This document shows, in pieces, positions 14,013 through 18,184 of a stretch of DNA of 18,184 nt. The notes under the pieces were generated by a model. That model was not told the DNA's origin. It saw only the letters and a list, made by a program, of their open reading frames with translations, and did not search any database. The stretch lies in the NCBI GenBank assembly GCA_018712425.1, contig DVHA01000137.1:1-18184 (forward strand). The letters are read 5' to 3'. The translations under genes were made by a program, and so were the position numbers. The number at the start of each line of letters is the position of its first letter. The stretch's first letter is position 1. Source of the DNA: Candidatus Faecivivens stercoravium. GTDB taxonomy: Bacteria; Bacillota; Clostridia; Oscillospirales; Ruminococcaceae.

Positions 14013-14449
14013 GGATTTGACAGCTGGCATACAATATTTTCAGCGATGTTTATAACACATTGGTTCTTTTTTTGGCAGATAGTGTCAAATTTCTGTAAAG
14101 TGGTACCGGACACAGACAGCAGGATTTCCGGGCAGAAAAATTCCCGGATATACCGGGAATTGCAGCCTGCCGAAAAAGTCTTTTTGAGTATTTTTTGGGT
14201 GCTGCGCACGCTTCGTGATCAGTGGCAAAGCTGTGGTCAGCTTCGGAAATACGGCATGTATCTGCCTGCCAAGGAGCTCTGCTCCTTGGATTCTCGCGAT
14301 TTTTTGAAAAAAATCGAGTAAAACTTTTCATTCTGCGCACGTTTCTTTGTCACTTTAACGCCAGCGCCGATTTTTACGTTTCTGTCAAACTTATTTTTCG
14401 ACAATCAGAAATTCCCGGATATATCAGGAATCGGAAGGCAAATCCGGCC
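14013..14449. other. Gene-free stretch with paired palindromes
   Basis: No credible ORF was found in about 440 bp of AT-richer DNA. A 23-bp palindrome AATTCCCGG-ATATA-CCGGGAATT (14139-14161) recurs imperfectly at 14411-14431 (19 of 21 matches). Also present are CCAAGGAG-loop-CTCCTTGG (14269-14289), an AT-rich palindrome near 14293-14318, and TGCGCACG followed by CTT or TTT twice. The role is unknown. Confidence 0.6.
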
Positions 14450-14764
14450 TCAAGGCCAAAAAGAGCCTATCAAAACCGAAAGTGGGACGCCGCGGGCCAG
14501 TTCAAAAGCTGCCGTCGCCGACAAGGCCGCCAGCGCCACCATCCCCATCCAGACCCACTCCCGCAGGATGTACCCTTTCAAAAAGCGGACATACTTCCAA
14601 GTAACGGCAAATGCCCCGGCCAAGGCGGCTGTTTCGGCATAATACCCTTCCGTCGGGAACCGGTCGGCCATGCACAAAAAGGCAAACAGCAGCAGTGCGT
14701 ATAAAACCGTCTCGCCGCCCACCCGGAAGGCAATCTTAAGCCGGATTTTTGTCTTCTCTTTCAT
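14450..14764 (-). CDS. Small membrane protein, unknown function (second gene of a pair)
   Basis: The 104-residue product has a basic N-terminus (MKEKTKIRLKIAFRVGGE) and about three hydrophobic segments: TVLYALLLFAFLCMA, AETAALAGAFAVTWKYV, then WVWMGMVALAALSATAAFELA with a short hydrophobic end. I do not recognise the family. The start at 14764 is chosen for GGAGG 7 nt upstream. The longer open frame to 14965 overlaps the upstream gene and has Gly-rich, shadow-like composition. It begins 29 nt after the stop of the other small membrane protein gene, so the two form an operon and may make a complex. Confidence 0.7.
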   Translation of the reverse strand: MKEKTKIRLKIAFRVGGETVLYALLLFAFLCMADRFPTEGYYAETAALAGAFAVTWKYVRFLKGYILREWVWMGMVALAALSATAAFELARGVPLSVLIGSFWP

Positions 14765-14793
14765 CCCTTTCCCTCCTTCGGATGCACAGGGGG

Positions 14794-15099
14794 TCAGTGC
14801 GCATCCAGCAAGACTGCCGCCAAAAGCCACAAAACGGCGCCCCCCTCCACCACCGCCCGTGCAACGGCCGACGGCAGCATATCCCGCAGCCCCTGATGGA
14901 ACCGGTAAAACAGAAAGGCAAAAACGAGGATGCCCGCCACCACCGGCAGCTTCCGGCTCTCCCATATTACTGCCGCCATCCTAAACAGGTTGTAGCCCCA
15001 AAAAACGACCAGTAGAACGCCAAGGATAATAAACAGCCACCGTCCGGCCCACCTCTCAATCCACTGTTCCGCCTTCTGCCAGAATTTTTCGTCCAACAT
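14794..15099 (-). CDS. Small membrane protein, unknown function (first gene of a pair)
   Basis: The 101-residue product has an amphipathic, charged N-terminus (MLDEKFWQKAEQWIERWAGR) and then spans around residues 22-37 (LFIILGVLLVVFWGYNLF), 52-66 (VVAGILVFAFLFYRFH) and 84-98 (VEGGAVLWLLAAVLL). It is not a family I recognise. A promoter lies 24 nt upstream and a G-rich ribosome binding site (AAGGGGGG) precedes the ATG. It is co-transcribed with the next small membrane gene. Confidence 0.7.
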   Translation of the reverse strand: MLDEKFWQKAEQWIERWAGRWLFIILGVLLVVFWGYNLFRMAAVIWESRKLPVVAGILVFAFLFYRFHQGLRDMLPSAVARAVVEGGAVLWLLAAVLLDAH

Positions 15100-15122
15100 T
15101 GCCCGTCCCCCCTTATACGTTT

Positions 15123-15151
15123 ATCTTACCATTTGCTGCCATTTTTTTCAA
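15123..15151 (-). promoter_or_regulatory. Promoter of the small membrane protein operon
   Basis: On the minus strand: TTGAAA (15151-15146), 17-bp spacer, TAAGAT (15128-15123), with TGG before the -10 (extended type). Confidence 0.65.
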
Positions 15152-15165
15152 GATATTTCCCCAAA

Positions 15166-15204
15166 ACACAAAACGCCCCCGCCGAAAAGGCAGGAGCGTT
15201 CCGT
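15166..15204 (-). terminator. Terminator of the CARDB protein-permease operon
   Basis: On the minus strand: AACGCtCCtGCC-TTTTC-GGCgGGgGCGTT, then TTGTGTTTT. It lies beyond the hairpin array, about 120 nt after the permease stop codon. Confidence 0.75.
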
Positions 15205-15219
15205 CTCACATTTTAATCC

Positions 15220-15323
15220 ATCGCGCAGCGATACCATAATCTGCCCCACCGGGGCAGATATCATCAGCGCACAGCGCGGCATCATACCGCAAAGCGGTAT
15301 ATCATACGGCGCAGCCGTATATC
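15220..15323. repeat. Triloop hairpin array 2 (ATATCAT word)
   Basis: Five hairpins occur in a row: ATCGC-GCA-GCGAT (15220-15232), ATCTGCCCC-ACC-GGGGCAGAT (15239-15259), GCGC-ACA-GCGC (15267-15277), ATACCGC-AAA-GCGGTAT (15284-15300) and ATACGGC-GCA-GCCGTAT (15304-15320). ATCAT-type words separate the later ones. The last ATCAT contains the complement of the permease stop codon, so the array begins exactly at the stop of the gene read from the minus strand. Confidence 0.9.
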
Positions 15324-16743
15324 ATTCTTGCTTAATCGCGGTCAGGGCGCTGATCTTGACCGCCCGGTTGGCGGGCGAGAAGCCGGAAACCAGCCCGACC
15401 AGCGTCGCGAACGCCACCGCCCCGATCGCCAGCCACCAGGGGATGATCGAGCTGCCGCCGATCGAGGTGGAAATCCCCATCGACATATCGCCGCCCCCCA
15501 TCCCGCCGTAGCGGTTGATGACAAAGCTGATGACATAGCTGACCACGACGCCGATCACCCCGCCGATAAAGCCGATGCAGCCGGCCTCCAGCAGGAACAC
15601 CCCCCGGATATCGGAAAGGGAGCAGCCCAGCACCTTCATGACCCCGATCTCCCGGGTCCGTTCGTAGACCGACATGATCATCGTGTTGGTGATCGAGAGC
15701 GCCGCGACGAAGAGGGAGATGGCCCCGAGGGAGCCCAGAATCATCTGCTGCTGGTTGGCCTGGTCCTGGATCGGCTTCCGGACGCTCTCCATTGAAGAGG
15801 TCTGGAACCCGAACCCCTGGACAAACGCTTCCACGTCCTCGACATCGTTCATGTCGGCGACCTTGATGATGACCTGGTCATAGGACTTGACCTTGGTCCG
15901 GTCGACCTTGACGCTGTTGTACTTGTTGTAGGCGTCCTGGAGCGACTGCAAATAGTGCACGTCCATAAACACCGAGTAGTTGGGCGCCGGGTTCTTCTCC
16001 CAGTCGCTGGTGAAGACGCCGGTGCAGGTGATCTTGTACTCCGGCGGGCGCTTGGTGTTCTGCTCGTCCTGGCGGTTGATGGTCAGCTCGATCTTGTCCT
16101 TCATGACGTCGACATAAGGGTCGGGGATGTTCCCTTCGGCGTCGGGGATCTGGTTGACATAGTTGTTTTTCCTGTCCATCCAGTTGTAGAGGGCGTCGGG
16201 GCCGAATACAATCATATTCGACATGTCCTCCCCCTCAGGGAACCCGCCCTGGTCGAAGGAATACCCCATCTCTTTGAGCGCGTTGAAATCGACGCCGGTA
16301 ACCTGCCCGTTATAGGTATACCGGCCGGAAGAGATGGTAAAATTATCAAAAGAGGAAGAATAGGCGCTGACCACCGGCGTGACGGCGACGACGTCGTCCC
16401 GGGCGCGGATCTGTTCGAGCATCGAGTCGTCCAGCGGCGTCTCGGTGGTGGTGCCGTAGTTGTAGATCTGGATGATCGTCAGGTCCCCCAGCTGGGCGAG
16501 GGTCTCGTCCAGCGTCTTCTGCATCCCGATGCCGAGGGAGATCATGACGGTGATGGCGCAGGTGCCGATGATGACGCCGGAAACCGTCAGCACCGTCCGC
16601 ACCTTCCGCCTGAACAGGTTCTTGACACACATCGCGACCGAATCCCGCCAGCTCATCCCCGTATCCTTCCGCTTCCTGCGGTTTTTGGGGGCGGGGCGGG
16701 CCTTCGGGGAAGGGTTTTTCCCCTTCGGCTTAGTACCGGTCAT
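15322..16743 (-). CDS. MacB/FtsX-type ABC transporter permease
   Basis: The 473-residue product has a basic cytoplasmic tail (Lys/Arg-rich, residues 4-26), a first span at about 51-71 (VLTVSGVIIGTCAITVMISL), a large extracytoplasmic MacB-like domain, and then three C-terminal spans. The hallmark ERTREIGVMKVLG follows the second span. Such permeases work with a LolD/MacB-type ATPase, often in mechanotransmission or export of lipids and peptides. No ATPase is in the window; it may lie upstream past the window end. The start at 16743 overlaps the previous gene by 14 nt and has GAGG 9 nt upstream. An alternative start at 16656 (AAGGA, 7 nt spacing) gives 444 residues without the basic tail. The tail region keeps GC-rich third positions, so it looks coding. 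Confidence 0.85.
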   Translation of the reverse strand: MTGTKPKGKNPSPKARPAPKNRRKRKDTGMSWRDSVAMCVKNLFRRKVRTVLTVSGVIIGTCAITVMISLGIGMQKTLDETLAQLGDLTIIQIYNYGTTTETPLDDSMLEQIRARDDVVAVTPVVSAYSSSFDNFTISSGRYTYNGQVTGVDFNALKEMGYSFDQGGFPEGEDMSNMIVFGPDALYNWMDRKNNYVNQIPDAEGNIPDPYVDVMKDKIELTINRQDEQNTKRPPEYKITCTGVFTSDWEKNPAPNYSVFMDVHYLQSLQDAYNKYNSVKVDRTKVKSYDQVIIKVADMNDVEDVEAFVQGFGFQTSSMESVRKPIQDQANQQQMILGSLGAISLFVAALSITNTMIMSVYERTREIGVMKVLGCSLSDIRGVFLLEAGCIGFIGGVIGVVVSYVISFVINRYGGMGGGDMSMGISTSIGGSSIIPWWLAIGAVAFATLVGLVSGFSPANRAVKISALTAIKQE

Positions 16744-18184
16744 CGTCATCATCCTCGTAATCGACGTTATCCTCGTCGTCCTCGTCAAAATCGGGGGTGG
16801 CTTTGCGGCGGCGTTTCTTCCGCAGCTTCAAGACCACCACGACAACCACAATCACGACGACGCCGGCGCCGGCGCCGATGGCGATCTTGCCGGCCAGCGG
16901 CAGCCCGGTCTCCTCGACCACCGGCTCAACCGGCATATCGATGCCCGGGTCCACCATCATCTCCTGGACGGTGGTCGAAAAGGGCCGCTCGACGGTCGAC
17001 TGGTTGCCGGCGGCGTCCTCATAGGTGAGGATAATCTTGCCCTCGACCGGTCCGGCCATGTCGGCGGTCAGCGAAGGCTCGTAGTAGTCGCCCGACCCCG
17101 CCTCGACGTTGCCGATGTAGGCGGAGGGCTCGGCGGTGGAGAAGCCGGTCCCCTCGACCGAGATGGTGAGGTTATAGATCGGGTTTTTGCCCATGTTGAC
17201 GTAGCTGACCGAGCAGTAGATCGAATCGCCGACGTAGTTGTAATCGCTGATCTGGACATCCTCCACCTCAAACCGGTCGGGCTGGGTGACGGGGATGGTG
17301 ATCGTCTCGGTGGACTTGAGGTCCTGGTAATTGCTCCCTTCCTTGGCCTGGAAGTCCAGCGCGATATCCACCCCGTAGGATTTGGGGCTGGCGTCCGCCT
17401 TGACCGTCAGGTCGATCGACTCGGTGAAGGTGCCGCCGGGGGCGACCCGGTCGATGTAGAAGGAGTTAGAGGAGTTGGCGGGGGTAAAGACGCCGCCGGT
17501 CGTCTCGTCGGCCGCCGAGGAGACCACCATCTTGACGTTCTCGATGGCGGTGGTGGCGGAGGTGTTGCGCAGGGTCATCGTCAGGGTAAAGGTGCTGCCG
17601 CCGACGACCGAAGGCTCCTCGCCGTAGGAATAGCTTTCAATGATGACCTGGGGGGTCAGGGTCGAGCCCTCGCCGCCTTCCCCGCCGGAAGACTCCTCCG
17701 GCTTGCCGGCGCAGGGGACGAAGATGCTGGCCTTCGACTGGGCGGCGGCCGAACCGCCGTCCTCGCCGCTCGAAGCGGAAGCGGTGCCGCAGGAGGCGGT
17801 CGCGGTCAGGATCGCGGTGCCGTTGGTGACCGACTCATCGGCGTGGAGGCTGTAGGTAAAGGAGGAGGAGGCGCCGGGCGCCAGCTCGACAAGCCTTTGG
17901 ACATCCATCCCGTCCCGGACGGTGATCTGCCCGGCGGCCAGCCCGCCCAGTTCCATGACGATGTCCTTCATCATCTGGCTCGAGGTGTTCTGGATGCTGA
18001 TGGTCAGGGTGGTGTTGCCGTTATAGTTTAAAACCTCGCTCCCCAGCTCATAGCCGGTGATCACCAGCCCGCCGGTCGACTCGATCGTCTGCTTGGCTTT
18101 CAGGCGGACCGAGAAGGTGGTTTCCTCCGAAACCTGCTTGTCGTCGTATTCGTAGACGGAGGTGAGGGTAATCGGGACGACCGA
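16730..18184 (-). CDS. CARDB/COG1361-like surface protein with C-terminal anchor (partial, start outside window)
   Basis: The visible 484 residues are repeated immunoglobulin-like beta domains, each with NTS.../N(M/T)G-type strands (LTISIQNTSSQMMKDIVMEL; TLTMTLRNTSATTAIENVKM; CSVSYVNMGKNPIYNLTISV). This is the CARDB/COG1361 S-layer-like pattern. Then come a proline/acid linker, one membrane span (KIAIGAGAGVVVIVVVVVVL), a basic stop-transfer KLRKKRRRK and a strongly acidic tail ending in DDDDDRY. It should be an extracytoplasmic protein anchored by its C-terminus. Genes of this type commonly precede a MacB-like permease in Clostridia and probably form the adaptor of the transporter. The frame is open to the window end, so the start is not visible; an internal GTG at 18064 is not the start. 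Confidence 0.85.
   Translation of the reverse strand, partial: SVVPITLTSVYEYDDKQVSEETTFSVRLKAKQTIESTGGLVITGYELGSEVLNYNGNTTLTISIQNTSSQMMKDIVMELGGLAAGQITVRDGMDVQRLVELAPGASSSFTYSLHADESVTNGTAILTATASCGTASASSGEDGGSAAAQSKASIFVPCAGKPEESSGGEGGEGSTLTPQVIIESYSYGEEPSVVGGSTFTLTMTLRNTSATTAIENVKMVVSSAADETTGGVFTPANSSNSFYIDRVAPGGTFTESIDLTVKADASPKSYGVDIALDFQAKEGSNYQDLKSTETITIPVTQPDRFEVEDVQISDYNYVGDSIYCSVSYVNMGKNPIYNLTISVEGTGFSTAEPSAYIGNVEAGSGDYYEPSLTADMAGPVEGKIILTYEDAAGNQSTVERPFSTTVQEMMVDPGIDMPVEPVVEETGLPLAGKIAIGAGAGVVVIVVVVVVLKLRKKRRRKATPDFDEDDEDNVDYEDDDDDRY

Noticed and set aside
10700..15323. CRISPR array for the two hairpin arrays
   Set aside because: Units are too short, the repeated part is only a 5-8 nt separator, the variable parts are palindromes, and no cas genes are near.
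15955..17028. 357-residue plus-strand ORF
   Set aside because: It lies antisense to the permease, with low-complexity His/Arg/Pro content typical of GC-rich shadows.
16472..18031. 519-residue plus-strand ORF
   Set aside because: It is the antisense shadow of the permease and surface protein genes: Gly/Val/Asp/Arg-rich composition, no domain, no ribosome binding site.

Overview
The window looks like a chromosomal piece of a GC-rich, anaerobic, Gram-positive member of the Clostridia, probably a gut-type Oscillospiraceae/Ruminococcaceae relative. The reasons are a lipoprotein without outer-membrane genes, sigma-A type promoters with 17-bp spacers, AGGAGG ribosome binding sites, a DUF1292 protein, a flavin reductase-rubredoxin fusion behind a PerR-like box, a cytoplasmic GH29 fucosidase, and a probable 6S RNA next to tcdA (as beside yrvM in Bacillus). 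The genus is inference.

Layout: 1-160 is a repeat remnant and a promoter; 162-1880 is a family 5-type solute-binding lipoprotein; 1915-2087 is an intergenic hairpin mosaic; 2118-2149 is a strong terminator. Then comes about 2 kb (2161-4147) with no credible protein gene. It reads from the minus strand as one transcription unit, with a consensus promoter behind phased A-tracts, many perfect stems, internal repeats and an intrinsic terminator. I interpret it as a very large structured non-coding RNA. It matches no large RNA class I can recognise and is the most interesting object here.

4349-8592 holds DUF1292 (+), the flavin reductase/rubredoxin (-), a membrane-anchored XRE regulator (-), folC (+) and an HSL-type esterase (-). 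8750-8935 is a second mosaic copy. 8956-9228 is a probable 6S RNA with its own promoter and terminator, followed by tcdA and a small membrane protein (+). An array of triloop hairpins (10700-10948) starts directly after that gene's stop codon and leads to an alpha-L-fucosidase (+).

12327-18184 is read from the minus strand: a MATE transporter with a structured leader, a roughly 450-bp gene-free stretch, two small membrane proteins in an operon, a second triloop-hairpin array anchored on a stop codon, and a two-gene operon of a CARDB/COG1361-like surface protein (cut by the window end) and a MacB/FtsX-type permease. The genes are mostly unrelated housekeeping and accessory functions. The unusual content is in the RNA and intergenic architecture.
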